Source: Brucella oryzae (GTDB lineage: Bacteria > Pseudomonadota > Alphaproteobacteria > Rhizobiales > Rhizobiaceae). Taken from it: DNA of 64,000 bases. A program made the position numbers and the translations under genes. The notes beneath the pieces were generated by a model. The model was not told the DNA's origin, did no database searches, and worked only from the letters and a program-made list of their open reading frames with translations. Shown here in pieces: positions 11,248 through 19,946 of this stretch (positions within the stretch are counted from its first letter, which is position 1; each line of letters starts with the position of its first letter). Where the stretch lies: the NCBI GenBank assembly GCA_012103035.1, contig JAAVLL010000003.1:1-64000 (forward strand), read 5' to 3'.

Positions 11248-11431
11248 ACCGCTCAAATCGATCCAGCAGCTCTGCTACATTGCCACCGGCCACTAAATGC
11301 TTCGACATCCTCTCGCCACTGCCCGGCGACAACGAAGTGATCAACCAAGTCGATCGGCTCAGTTCCAATGCCACAAAAATTGCGCCAAGATCAGTGCGGA
11401 CAGCGGTCGGATGAATGGATGCGGGTTCCAT
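11248..11431 (-). pseudogene. IS110-family transposase, N-terminal fragment
   Basis: About 60 residues beginning MEPASIHPTAVRTDLGAIF and continuing FVALELSRSTWLITSLSPG, which resembles the N-terminal DEDD (RuvC-like) part of IS110-family transposases ('vgLDlSrktWlv'). It stops exactly at the right end of IS6 copy 1, so the rest was removed by that insertion or a later deletion. Non-functional. Confidence 0.6.
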
Positions 11432-11728
11432 AAATTGCTCCTCCTGAGCGAGTGTTTTGATGCAACCTCACTCTGCCAGAGCGACGGCCGCTGTTCACTC
11501 CTCATGGGATCTAAAGCCGAAGAGGTGGATATTCACCCGCCCCCATTCCTCGTTTGCAACCCCGACCAGCCTCTCGGAATGGGGCTGAACGTCAGCATCT
11601 GTCGCATCTCTATTTTGCTGGGAACGTCGCAACTTTAACTTGCTAAAACAAGTCATTGACTTTTTGGCTATTTCTACAGTATCTCGTTTAGGTCAGAGAG
11701 CCAACCACTCCTCACATCGCGCCTTTGC
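11432..11728. other. non-coding stretch
   Basis: Nearly 300 bases between the IS110 remnant and the thermonuclease remnant. A purine-rich site (GGAGGAGCAA on the minus strand) just upstream of the IS110 start is its likely ribosome site. Nothing else was recognised. Confidence 0.35.
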
Positions 11729-12452
11729 TCAATTTCCGCCATACCCATGGTTCGACAAAGTTCCTTGCCAGATGCCTGCCTTTCGGCTTTTGGCTTCTGA
11801 CTGAGCGCTAGAATAAGCGCCCTTTGAATACATTGGCCAATCGAGAGCATGCCCGTTCCGGACGAGCCATGTCGCTAGGTCCTGGCCGAAGGTATTCACG
11901 CACGATGCTACAATGCGATTATACTTATCGACATCCCGTTGAGCACAGATAATGGGTTGAGCCTCATCGAGATAGCTGGCCAGCTTCATCGAACTGATTT
12001 GTCCACAGCGATACTCACTGCCGGATGCATTTTACATGTCTGCGCACCCTCTGGCGCGTCAACACCCCAAATTCGGATGCGTTGGCCATGTATCTCGATA
12101 GTATCGGCATCGATAACAGATGCGCGTCCCGCAATCGATCCGCTGGGTTTCGCAGGCTTTGTCACTGTCTTGGCGTCGGATGGTGCGTAAAATGAAGACG
12201 AGGGAGTTTCCTGACCTTCGCACCGCCGAGTTCATATGTGCACAGTGCTTCTGACGGTGGAGAACCACAGTTCTGTGCTAGATTTCGATAGCTAGCGCAA
12301 CGTCCCGTGGCATGAATACGCCAGCCGGGGCCGCCCTTGCAGCCGCAGCCACGGCATTGACCTGAAATCTGTATAACCGGTCGCGTTACCTGTTCTGCGG
12401 GTGGCTGCCAACTCATGACAGATACCGCCAAAATCAACCCCAACATTCCCAT
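11729..12452 (-). pseudogene. thermonuclease (SNase-like) family protein, frame-broken
   Basis: The C-terminal half contains the staphylococcal-nuclease-like end FGQDLATWLVRNGHALDWP followed by YSKGAYSSAQSEAKSRKAGI. The preceding frame supplies the conserved core AGRASVIDADTIEIHGQRIR and IWGVDAPEGAQTCK. The N-terminus (MGMLGLILAVSVMSWQPPA) is hydrophobic, suggesting export, and is followed by a Cys-rich stretch. Two frameshifts separate the three parts. This family degrades nucleic acid outside the cytoplasm and is common on rhizobial plasmids. Confidence 0.7.
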
Positions 12453-12593
12453 GCCCCATAAATCAGTTATTCGTTCGGATCAGTTCCCGCATAGCCAACC
12501 CGGATTGCCTTAGCTATTTCAGTGACCGCCCTCACCGCTTCGTCGGCGGCTCACTGAACCGCGCCGGGTTTGCCGGAGGCCATTTCGTTTAAG

Positions 12594-13496
12594 TTATGCG
12601 GCCACGGCCGGTGCGTCCAGCATGGCGTAATATCGTTCTTCGGCTTCGGCTGGCGGTATGTCGCCGATGGGCTCCAGAAGGCGACGGTTGTTGAACCAAT
12701 CTACCCATTCCAGCGTGGCGAACTCCACCGCTTCGAAGTTGCGCCACGGTCCTCGCCGATGGATGACCTCGGCCTTGTAAAGACCATTGATCGTTTCAGC
12801 GAGAGCGTTGTCATAGGAATCTCCAACACTCCCGACCGACGGCTCGATGCCCGCTTCCGCCAGCCGTTCGGAATAGCGAATGGACACATATTGCGATCCG
12901 CGGTCGGAATGGTGAACCAGTCCGCCACGATGGACGGGCCGCCGATCATGAAGCGCCTGGTCGAGGGCATCGAGAACGAAACCCGCATGGGCAGTCCGGC
13001 TTGCTCGCCAACCGACGATGCGGCGAGCGAAGGCATCGATCACGAACGCGACGTAAACAAAGCCCTGCCAAGTGGCCACATACGTGAAATCAGAAAGCCA
13101 GAGCATGTTGGGCGCAGGCGCGAAAAGTGCCGGTTCACCCGGTCGAGCGGGCATGGTGCGGCCTTGTCCGACACGGTGGTTTTGACCGGTTTGCCACGGA
13201 TGATGCCCTGTAGTCCCATCGACCTCATAAGCCGAGCGACCGTGCAGCGGGCGATGTCGTAGCCTTCGCTGCAACTGCCGCCAGACTTTACGCACGCCGT
13301 AAACCTGGAAGTTCTCATTGAACACCCGGCGTATCTCGATCTTCATGCCGATATCGCTGCGGGCGCGAACCGACAGGCGGTCAACATCCAACCGCTTGGC
13401 TACGTTCTCGTAGTAGGTTGATGGGGCAATCGGCAAAAGCCTGCAGATCGGCTCGACCCCGAACACGCTACGGTGTTCGTCAATGAACGAGATCAT
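12594..13496 (-). CDS. IS3-family transposase OrfB (integrase core)
   Basis: About 300 residues with the DDE integrase core: D in [14 protein letters not shown] in [15 protein letters not shown] and E in [16 protein letters not shown]. It begins at the ATG reading [13 protein letters not shown]. The same open frame extends upstream to 13592 and overlaps orfA by more than 100 bases, as usual when the active OrfAB fusion is made by -1 frameshifting. It is the larger of the two proteins of this element. Confidence 0.88.
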   Translation of the reverse strand: MISFIDEHRSVFGVEPICRLLPIAPSTYYENVAKRLDVDRLSVRARSDIGMKIEIRRVFNENFQVYGVRKVWRQLQRRLRHRPLHGRSAYEVDGTTGHHPWQTGQNHRVGQGRTMPARPGEPALFAPAPNMLWLSDFTYVATWQGFVYVAFVIDAFARRIVGWRASRTAHAGFVLDALDQALHDRRPVHRGGLVHHSDRGSQYVSIRYSERLAEAGIEPSVGSVGDSYDNALAETINGLYKAEVIHRRGPWRNFEAVEFATLEWVDWFNNRRLLEPIGDIPPAEAEERYYAMLDAPAVAA

Positions 13497-13818
13497 CGTT
13501 TGAAGGGGCGGTCGAGCTCGCCATCGCGAAATAAGCAGACGCCTTGCGCAAAATCTCGTTGGCCTGACGAAGCTCGCGGTTCTCCCGCTCAAGAGCTTTC
13601 ATCTTCTCGGCCGCGTCGCTCGGCAAGCCTGCTCGTTTGCCGCTGTCGACCTCGGTCTTCTTCACCCATTCATGCAGCGTGGCTCGCGAGCAACCGATCT
13701 TGCCCGCAATAGATGAAACGGCCGCCCACCGCGACGGGTGCTCTGCCTCGTGATCCAGCACCATACGGACGGCGCGTTGGCGGACTTCGGGTGAAAACTT
13801 GTTCGTTGTCTTGCTCAT
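13480..13818 (-). CDS. IS3-family transposase OrfA (helix-turn-helix)
   Basis: 112 residues: helix-turn-helix ([35 protein letters not shown]) followed by a leucine-zipper-like helix ([25 protein letters not shown]). Homologues end with AELDRPFKR just before orfB. Here the end reads [13 protein letters not shown], which fits loss of one G near 13518. It recognises the ends of the element. Confidence 0.88.
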   Translation of the reverse strand: MSKTTNKFSPEVRQRAVRMVLDHEAEHPSRWAAVSSIAGKIGCSRATLHEWVKKTEVDSGKRAGLPSDAAEKMKALERENRELRQANEILRKASAYFAMASSTAPSNDDLVH

Positions 13819-13869
13819 ATCGGCTCCACTCTCTCAGAAGTTGGAGCCTCCGGCAAACCGGGCGGTTCA

Positions 13870-14248
13870 CACCAGCTTCGGCTGCATCATTTTGTCAGAT
13901 CAGAAATCCCGTGAGTAACGGCGGTTTAACAGTCCAGATCGCAGTCAAGGTATATGCCAGATTGCTTCAGCCCCATCATTTGAAGTCCCTCCAATCAGAG
14001 ACTGACAATAAACGATTTTCGAAACGAAGATTGGAGAAATTATCACCCGCCGGATTGCAGTCAATCCTTGTGCCGTTTGGTCTCGTGTCATCGACGTTTT
14101 CATGAGTATGTGGCTCATTTCCACTTACTAGCTAAGATTCTGCTGGGCAGCTTTTCTCAATAATTTTTGTTTTGCGCCCGACATGCGGGTACGTTTCGCC
14201 GCACCCCTAAAGAAGTATATCATTTGCATGTTTTCGTGCGGACGTATA
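13870..14248. other. spacer between IS3 element and flavohemoglobin promoter
   Basis: About 380 bases. Short frames occur on both strands but none matches a family I know. The segment becomes AT-rich towards 14210-14280, as expected for the promoter of the following gene fragment. Confidence 0.35.
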
Positions 14249-14267
14249 GATGCATATTAGATACATG
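14249..14267 (+). promoter_or_regulatory. NsrR-like nitric-oxide-response operator
   Basis: The 19-base imperfect palindrome GATGCATATTAGATACATG closely resembles the alphaproteobacterial NsrR consensus (ATGYAT-N5-ATRCAT). It sits about 15-30 bases upstream of the flavohemoglobin fragment. Hmp is the classic NsrR target, which supports both calls. No nsrR gene is in the window. Confidence 0.5.
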
Positions 14268-14281
14268 ATTTTATTATGTAA

Positions 14282-14562
14282 TGCGCATTCCGGCGACCTT
14301 ACCGTCGAAATGCACAACAGGGCCGGACAATGGTCCCTGATCTCAGGATTCTGGAACATGCGCGAATACATTTCATGAACAATATCAAGCCCATGGGAAT
14401 TGGTGACGCCTCATCGCAGCCCAGAGCACTGGCGGGGCCATTCTTGCATATGCCGGCAATATCGACAATCTCGGTGCGCTGGCTCCGGCAGTGGAGCGGA
14501 TCGCACAAAAGCATGTCGGCCTTCAGATCCTGCCGGAACACTACCCGCATGTGGGCGAGGGA
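14282..14562 (+). pseudogene. hmp: flavohemoglobin (NO dioxygenase) globin-domain fragment, cut by IS6 copy 2
   Basis: The frames SSQPRALAG and AILAYAGNIDNLGALAPAVE then RIAQKHVGLQILPEHYPHVG form the E-to-F helix part of the globin domain of Hmp, including the proximal-side HVxLxILPEHY motif. The join needs one extra G in the GGGG run at about 14434-14437. The protein then stops at the left end of the IS6 copy, so the rest of the globin and the whole FAD/NAD reductase part are missing. The first 40 codons are hard to align and may be disturbed. Non-functional as placed. Confidence 0.7.
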
Positions 14563-15372
14563 GTTGTCACGTTAAGTTTCTCTGGCCGGAAAGGCCAGGG
14601 GCTCGTAGATATTCAGGCGAAACAGGCCGCAATTTTCCATGCATCGAAAGCTTCGAGGCGATGGTAGCGAATTGTGTGTGCGGCTCGGCGACGAGATGGA
14701 ACAGAGAAACAATTGCGGGTCGCTGAGTGCATGGAGACGAACCGTTGCAACGCTCCAGGTGACCGATGACCTTGCATGGTTCGCTCCCGTTTCCTAAACG
14801 GCAGATGGCTATTTTCGGCCCGATTATTGAGGCCCTTGTGCGACCAATGGTCAAGGCCGGGTGCCACTTCTGCCTTTGCTGCACCGTAGGAGCGGAGCTT
14901 ATCGGTGATGATCCGTTTGGGAGCAAAGCCATAGCGCTTCATTAACGCCACAAGCAATCGCTTTGCCGCCCTTTTATCACGCCGCTTCTGCAAGATTTCT
15001 TCGAGAACGGAGCCATGTTGATCCACCGCACGCCAAAGCCAGAATTTTTCTCCAGCGCATTTGACGACCACTTCGTCCAAATACCAAATATCGCCGGGGC
15101 GCGCCTGACGCCGCCGCAAGTTGCGTGTGATCTGGGGCCGAACTTGGCGATCCAACGACGAACTGTCTCGTATGATACGTCGATTCCACGCTCAAGCAGC
15201 ATTTCTTCAACTTCACGCAGACTAAGGTTGAACCGCAGATAAAGCCACACCGCATGAGCAACGATCTGTGGCGGAAAACGGTGACGCTTGAAGATGATAT
15301 CTGATGTCTGCATCGCCAAAATTTACGCCCAAACCGTCAGGCAGGCAACTGCAGCCCAGTTAACGTGACAAC
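14563..15372 (-). mobile_element. IS6-family insertion sequence, copy 2 (810 bp)
   Basis: Same 13-base ends and same orientation as the copy at 10437-11247. The two differ by one substitution (near 15090) and one base lost from a G5 run (15134-15137 here, 11008-11012 in copy 1). No target duplication. Its left end truncates the flavohemoglobin gene and its right end enters a SyrB-like remnant. Confidence 0.9.
14613..15319 (-). pseudogene. IS6-family transposase, one-base deletion
   Basis: Identical to the transposase of copy 1 except for a substitution giving V to I (GDIWYLDE) and loss of one G at 15134-15137, which shifts the frame after residue 62 (IAKFGP). The N-terminal helix-turn-helix and the C-terminal DDE core are therefore in different frames. 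It would be inactive if the deletion is real. The comparison with copy 1 makes this the cleanest indel example in the window. Confidence 0.9.
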
Positions 15373-15543
15373 ACCACTGCGATACCTCCGGTCGCAGAGA
15401 CAGACAGTCGCTCCGAACTACTGTCCCTCGAAAGCGAGAATGCATCTCTCAAGCGCGAACTGCTTGCGAAACTGCGCGCAGAAAATGATGCCTTGTTCGC
15501 GCTGCTCAGACGAGCCGATCTGCGGGCCACCCACATTAGATAG
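15373..15543 (+). pseudogene. SyrB-like protein, C-terminal remnant
   Basis: An open stretch with no start directly after IS6 copy 2 reads VAETDSRSELLSLESENASL then KRELLAKLRAENDALFALLR. This pattern of a leucine-rich helix ending in 'LLAEKLRAENADLR' is characteristic of the C-terminus of rhizobial SyrB-like putative regulators. The similar tail of the gene at 15.8-16.6 kb points to a duplicated pair, this member being cut by the IS. The following 220 bases hold no recognised gene. Confidence 0.45.
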
Positions 15544-15834
15544 ATCCGTTTTATTCAGGCCTGCATGTTCATGGGCCCGACGACGACCTGGCTGAAACTG
15601 GCATGAAGCAATACCAACCGCGTGTTCTGGTCATTTGGGAGCGTCCGGTTTATCGTTGCCAAGGCTGTCGCATGTTGGGAAGCAGGCAACACCAAGTCCA
15701 TTTTGGCGCGATCGGGGAGGTTGATTGACAATGAAATCATGGAGTAAGCGCCTCGTCGCGGGCTGAAGAACTGGCGATCGCGCGACAACGACACCGGGGC
15801 GGATGCAACGTCTGGTGGACAAAGCCCAGCTGAT

Positions 15835-16585
15835 ATGACTCCAGAGCGATCTGATGACGGTTCAAAGGCAAAACTGTCGATTAAGGTCACGGTGGAAGAC
15901 TTTGAAGGAACAGGCGTTGATGCAAATCCGCAGATAAAACCGACAACCCCACTTGAAACTTCCCCGTGCCTGCGAACGAAGTACAGCCGCCTGAGGCATC
16001 GTCAAGTCAGCCGGAGCCGACGCACGAGGCGGCAGATGAGCCTTCCTCATCATCTGTTTCAAAGCCGACGCAAAATCTGTCCCGGAGAAGATCATCAAAG
16101 TCCAAGGTTGGATTGTTGGGAGGCAATGACCTGGCGGTGTCAGACGGGGAAGGGACTCAGCTACCGAAGCGGCTGAGAACAAAAGCGTCACCCGCGAGAG
16201 GAAGTTGCAGACCGATCATGAATTGCAGAAGTTCACCATCAACACGACCCCGGCAAAAGAGCTTGAAGACGCAGATGGCAACGCATCCATCGGGGCAGAG
16301 CCAAGAAACCCATCGGAAGCGTTAGTGTCGTTTGAGGAAGCGAATGCACTTCACGAACCGTCCAGTGGTGCGGAGCCATCGAGAATAGATCAGGCGACAG
16401 ACAAAGATGCGACGATCCCTGGGGCGCCCATGTCACCGCAAATGCGCTCCCGTGATCGAAAGCCCAAAGCGACTGATGAACTGGTGACCGACGCAATGCT
16501 CGCAGAACTTGAAGCGGAAAACGCCCGCCTTAAGCGCCTTCTCCGTGAAAAGCTGAGTGCGACCAAGGATAATTCTGAGAATTGA
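15835..16585 (+). pseudogene. SyrB-like putative regulatory protein, frame-broken
   Basis: Three successive frames give one Ser/Pro/Asp-rich, low-complexity protein (PPEASSSQPEPTHEAADEPS, SKPTQNLSRRRSSKSKVG, RSRDRKPKATDELVTDAMLA) ending in the helix LAELEAENARLKRLLREKL. This architecture, a disordered basic N-terminal region plus a short coiled coil, is that of SyrB-like proteins of Rhizobiales, once proposed to modulate transcription. In-frame sequence extends upstream to about 15760 without a clear start. The biochemical role is unknown. Confidence 0.5.
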
Positions 16586-16648
16586 ACTAAGGGTCGCGTG
16601 CGACATCGCCAGACTACCGTCGAACGATTTTGAACATAAGGATTTGTG

Positions 16649-16924
16649 ATGGCTGTTACATTGTTGCATGGAACCGGTAATCTTGTCTGCGACGGAGTGG
16701 ATGCGGGCCGGGTCGAATTCAGCATCGCCAGTCCGGCGGATGGGCCGGACATGACAAGACGTGGAAAGGTCTGGGGCAACAGGCAGGCGATAGCTGCCTC
16801 GATGGATGCTGAGAAGATTGAGCTGATTGTGTCAGAGCCGAGTGAGACGCTTCTCCTGGATCTCCAGGATCTGGATCGCGATGGTGTCGCCTTGTTCTCT
16901 GTTTTACACGCCACAGCTGCTTGA
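16649..16924 (+). CDS. hypothetical protein, 91 residues
   Basis: Small uninterrupted frame beginning MAVTLLHGTGNLVCDGVDAG and containing SIASPADGPDMTRRGKVWGN. A compact, mixed beta/alpha composition without membrane segments. It lies 60 bases after the SyrB-like gene on the same strand, with AAGGA 8 bases before the start. I do not recognise the family. Confidence 0.5.
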   Translation: MAVTLLHGTGNLVCDGVDAGRVEFSIASPADGPDMTRRGKVWGNRQAIAASMDAEKIELIVSEPSETLLLDLQDLDRDGVALFSVLHATAA

Positions 16925-17433
16925 CGACGGCTGACCAGTGAGCGCTGATAGAGCGGTCAAGCAGTATCCTTCGGCAGGCAAGCGACAGTCAGGTTGCAAG
17001 CCACGGCGTTCGGTAGATTCAGTCCCGATCTGCTTGAAGCCTCACTTCAAGATTCCGTCCACCAAAAAGCCCATAAAGGGGACGGTTTGCCGTTGCTTAT
17101 CAGAATTAAACCCGAGAACAGTTCGTCGGCGGAAACTTGGCATGGGCAGAATTGTAATAACGCTTCAGACCGGTCGTTAAAATTACCCGATCGTGATTGA
17201 TCAGCTTCAAACTTCAGGCGGCAATTGTTAATATCGTCGCGTGTAAACATCGCGGAAAACCTGACCGGAGGTGTCTACATGTCCCCGGCGGTCCGGGAAG
17301 AGCGCCGGGGATTCAGATCATTTGAGCGTTATAAAATGCGAATGCTGCAATGACGAATTGCCGAGAAGGTGAATTCTTCACACCAATGAGAAGGTAGCAG
17401 CTTCTGATGAACCTTGCCGGTGAGCATCATCCT
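16925..17433. other. intergenic stretch with one stem-loop
   Basis: About 500 bases. A 68-codon frame at 16994-17200 reads plausibly (FGRFSPDLLEASLQDSVHQK) but matches no family I know. TCCCCGGCG at 17282-17290 can pair with CGCCGGGGA at 17303-17311, forming a strong 9-bp hairpin with no T run behind it, so it is not a classical terminator. Confidence 0.35.
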
Positions 17434-17460
17434 GAACAAATAGGACAAACTGGACAAATG
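17434..17460 (+). promoter_or_regulatory. three 9-bp tandem repeats upstream of the antitoxin gene
   Basis: GAACAAATA, GGACAAACT and GGACAAATG follow one another without gaps, ending 44 bases before the antitoxin start. Such iterated sites in front of a toxin-antitoxin operon are typical operators for autorepression by the antitoxin. The spacing of nearly one helical turn fits cooperative binding on one face of DNA. Function is inferred. Confidence 0.5.
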
Positions 17461-17504
17461 GAAATAATGTTCTTATATTGAGCTGCATGTAGACGGAGTA
17501 CACC

Positions 17505-18226
17505 ATGGCTAGTCCAAATATGCAGACGCACCAGAGCAGCCGCACCAACGTAGCAGAACGTGTCACCAACAAAGTCACGAATGCGCTCAAAAGCGACAAG
17601 GCATTTGAGTCAGGAACGCTTGCGCTTTCAGCACACATAGCGGGAGCCGCATCAGCGGCCGTACTCGATCTCCCGCTAGAAGCCCGGCAGGAACTCCGGA
17701 AGCGGCAGGCCGAGTTGACGCAGGGCATCAACCGACTGATTAAATCCTTTGGCAAGAAGCCGGTTTACAGCAAGATTGGTCTCACGAGGCCCGATGTCGT
17801 TGAACCTTCCAACGGCGACGGTCTTGGTACGATTGTATCCGATGAAGAAGGACAACAGCTACTCAACGACATTGCAGTTGCCCGGAAGATTGAGGACTGG
17901 GCCGGAGAGGCTGTTGGCGCAACCGAACTCAGTCGCGACTACGGCATTCCTCGCTCGACACTCCATCGCTGGCAGCATTCCAATGAAGTAATAGCGCTTC
18001 TCAAGGGAACTAAAAGCATGTCTATCCGACTGAGCAATTCATTGACGGACGCCCCGCAAGAGGGATTTCCACCATCATCGATATAATCGGTAGTCATCGA
18101 ATTGCCTGGCTCTGGCTACGCCAGGTCAATCCCGTCCTAGGTGGGCGGAAACCTATCGACTGTCTCAAGCAGGACCGCCTTGATGAAGTCATCGATGTTG
18201 CTCGTGCATATTTCGAAGCGCATTGA
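17505..18226 (+). pseudogene. Xre/MbcA/ParS-type antitoxin of a RES toxin-antitoxin pair, one frameshift
   Basis: The first 170 residues include a DNA-binding segment (ATELSRDYGIPRSTLHRWQ). In the -1 frame the gene continues with the family's toxin-binding domain (PTEQFIDGRPARGISTIIDI, IAWLWLRQVNPVLGGRKPID) and ends ARAYFEAH. The shift lies in the A4 run at 18012-18015; five A's would restore LLKGTKKHVYPTEQF. Either the run is one base short or a -1 slip at AAAAG is used. The stop TGA overlaps the toxin ATG by one base. The protein is expected to neutralise the RES toxin and repress the operon. Confidence 0.75.
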
Positions 18227-18795
18227 TGCTTCATCCGAATATCTTGCAGCAACTTGCCGTTCAAGTAGATGTCAGCAATTATGTGCGGATTCTCCCGCGC
18301 ATCTATGCGGCCACACCCTTAGGTATGGGGTTTGGACTTACGCGGTTCTCAAGTCCGAAGAATAAATTTCAATTGCTCTACCTTGCGCAAAATCCGATGA
18401 CGGCAGTTGCGGAAACGATAGTACGAGATAGGTTTGAAAAGACAACGGACCGCTACCTTATGCGCGAAGAGCTTGATCGCTATTCAATTGCTGTGATCCG
18501 TAATCCGAAGCCGCTATTTTTGCTCGACTTGCGCTATGAGGGTGCCAGCCTGCTTGGAATATCGACCGATACCGTACGAGCAAAGGCTCAAGCCGCAGGT
18601 AGACGATTAAGTCAGGAAATCTACGACCAAACCGAATTCGACGGCATCATTTATATGTCTCGCATTACAAACAAGGAATGCGTCGCTGTTTACGACAGGG
18701 CAGTCCACTTCAATCTCGAGACTGAAGCTCCAGCCTTAAACTTGACGAGGTTATCAAGCTTGACCGATATTTTGAGAAGTTGTTCGTCACTATAA
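18226..18795 (+). CDS. RES-domain toxin (NAD+ phosphorylase family)
   Basis: About 189 residues, uninterrupted. Conserved RES features are visible: YVRILPRIYAATPLGMGFGL then TRFSSPKNKFQLLYLAQNPM and TAVAETIVRDRFE, supplying the Arg, Tyr and Glu of the NAD-binding pocket. Characterised RES toxins deplete cellular NAD+. The start at 18226 is one base inside the antitoxin stop, so translation is probably coupled. A TTG three bases upstream is also in frame. The pair probably stabilises the plasmid. Confidence 0.8.
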   Translation: MLHPNILQQLAVQVDVSNYVRILPRIYAATPLGMGFGLTRFSSPKNKFQLLYLAQNPMTAVAETIVRDRFEKTTDRYLMREELDRYSIAVIRNPKPLFLLDLRYEGASLLGISTDTVRAKAQAAGRRLSQEIYDQTEFDGIIYMSRITNKECVAVYDRAVHFNLETEAPALNLTRLSSLTDILRSCSSL

Positions 18796-19098
18796 TGGCG
18801 AAGCCATAACACCCGGCATTTAAAAGGTAGGTCGATCCAGCGGAGCGGACCGTAATTCGCAAACAGGAGGTCGCTGTCCGTTTGCCTGAAGACAGGACGC
18901 GCTCATCATCAGGACCAGTGCCCGGAAGCTCAGCGCCTTGTTGTATACCTGAAATGTCCAACGGATTATACGCAAAATTCAGCTTAGACGACAATTCTCC
19001 GCCTATCGGCGCGCCAGGGCGCGTCTGAGACCACTTCGGTGTGGAATCGCGCAAAAATCCGATGAGATTCATATCTTTCTGCTGTAACGGATAAATCC
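18796..19098. other. stretch between toxin and methyltransferase genes
   Basis: About 300 bases. A minus-strand frame (MNLIGFLRDSTPKWSQTRPG, then GELSSKLNFAYNPLDISGIQ) runs from 19072 to about 18835 and has a protein-like composition, but I cannot assign it. No regulatory element was identified. Confidence 0.3.
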
Positions 19099-19637
19099 GT
19101 GAAGGCATACGCGTGGGGTATTCGGATTGCGGGCGGTTGAGTTGTTTTGCGGGGCAGGGGTATGTCTCTTGGGTTGAAACGTGCAGGTATCGAAGTGGTC
19201 GGGGCATATGATGCCTGGGATCCCGCCGTTGAGACGTACCGTCATAATGTCGGGCAATATGTTCACAAACACGACCTGAAAGATATTTTCGCTGTTGCGC
19301 CTGCGATAGCCCGAATGGCCCCGGATCTGATCGCTGGCGGACCGCCATGCCAGGATTACTCGGTTGCGGGCAAGCGGGTGGAAGGAGAAAACGCGTCGTT
19401 GACGCGGGCTTTTGCAATGCTCGTCTGTCTCGCCAGACCACAATGGTTTGTGATGGAAAACGTTCCACAGGCAGCCCGCTCCGAAGCGTGGGCGGATGGG
19501 CGCAAAATGCTAGTGCGGTCCGGATACGGATTGAGCGAGTGCAAGCTGGACGCTTCCTGGTATGGCGTTCCGCAGCTCGAAAGCGTCTGTTCGTTATTGG
19601 GCGTCTAGGAGAACGTGACCTTGCCCCGTTGAAATAA
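19099..19637 (+). pseudogene. dcm: DNA (cytosine-5) methyltransferase, 3'-truncated and frameshifted
   Basis: N-terminal part of a C5-MTase. Motif I AVELFCGAG and MSLGLKRAGIEVVGAYD are separated by a one-base loss in a G run at about 19160. Motif IV with the catalytic cysteine is GGPPCQDYSVAGKR and motif VI is ENVPQAARSEAWA. A second shift near 19580 leads into RKRLFVIGRLGERDLAPLK. The gene ends at the IS3-family element, so the target-recognition domain and motifs IX-X are missing. No partner endonuclease is visible. Confidence 0.8.
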
Positions 19638-19679
19638 TCCATTTTGAAGTAAGCTCTGGCCCATTGAGAGGACCAGGGA

Positions 19680-19946
19680 ATGAAGCGCAAGCGTTTTACG
19701 GACGAACAGATTATCGGCATTCTGAAGGAGCACGAGGCAGGCACTCCGGTCGCGGAGCTTTGCCGCAAGCACGGTGTCAGCGATGCCAGCATCTATAAGT
19801 GGAAAGCCAAGTTCGGCGGCATGGACGTGTCCGAAGCGAAGCGGTTGAAGACGCTGGAGGACGAGAACACGAAGCTGAAGCGGCTCCTGGCGGATGCCAT
19901 GCTCGACAATGCTGCTTTGAAAGACCTTTTGGGAAAGAAGTGGTGA
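19680..19946 (+). CDS. IS3-family transposase OrfA
   Basis: 88 residues with the helix-turn-helix TDEQIIGILKEHEAGTPVAE / LCRKHGVSDASIYKWKAKFG and a leucine-zipper-like tail (KTLEDENTKLKRLLADAMLD). Full length for this subgroup. It overlaps OrfB, which is produced as a fusion by -1 frameshifting in this family. Confidence 0.88.
   Translation: MKRKRFTDEQIIGILKEHEAGTPVAELCRKHGVSDASIYKWKAKFGGMDVSEAKRLKTLEDENTKLKRLLADAMLDNAALKDLLGKKW

Larger units (their letters stand above)
12555..13869 (-). mobile_element. IS3-family insertion sequence (about 1315 bp)
   Basis: The ends are imperfect inverted repeats of about 25 bases starting TGAACCGC and reading into GGTTTGCCGGAGGC on both sides. A 3-bp target duplication (CAC) flanks the element. 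Inside are overlapping orfA and orfB on the minus strand. It sits just upstream of the thermonuclease remnant. Confidence 0.88.

Noticed and set aside
10437-15372. A classical composite transposon with target duplication
   Set aside because: The outer 8-bp flanks (ATAGAGGT and ACCACTGC) do not match, so there is no evidence that the two IS6 copies moved together into this site.
17282-17311. Rho-independent terminator
   Set aside because: A strong 9-bp GC hairpin is present, but no T run follows and no gene end is close upstream.
18710-19792. A 360-codon open frame on the minus strand
   Set aside because: It runs antisense through the RES toxin end, the methyltransferase (with its PPCQ and ENV motifs) and the IS3 start, and has Arg/Pro-rich, family-less composition. 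Only the part near 18835-19072 looks at all protein-like.
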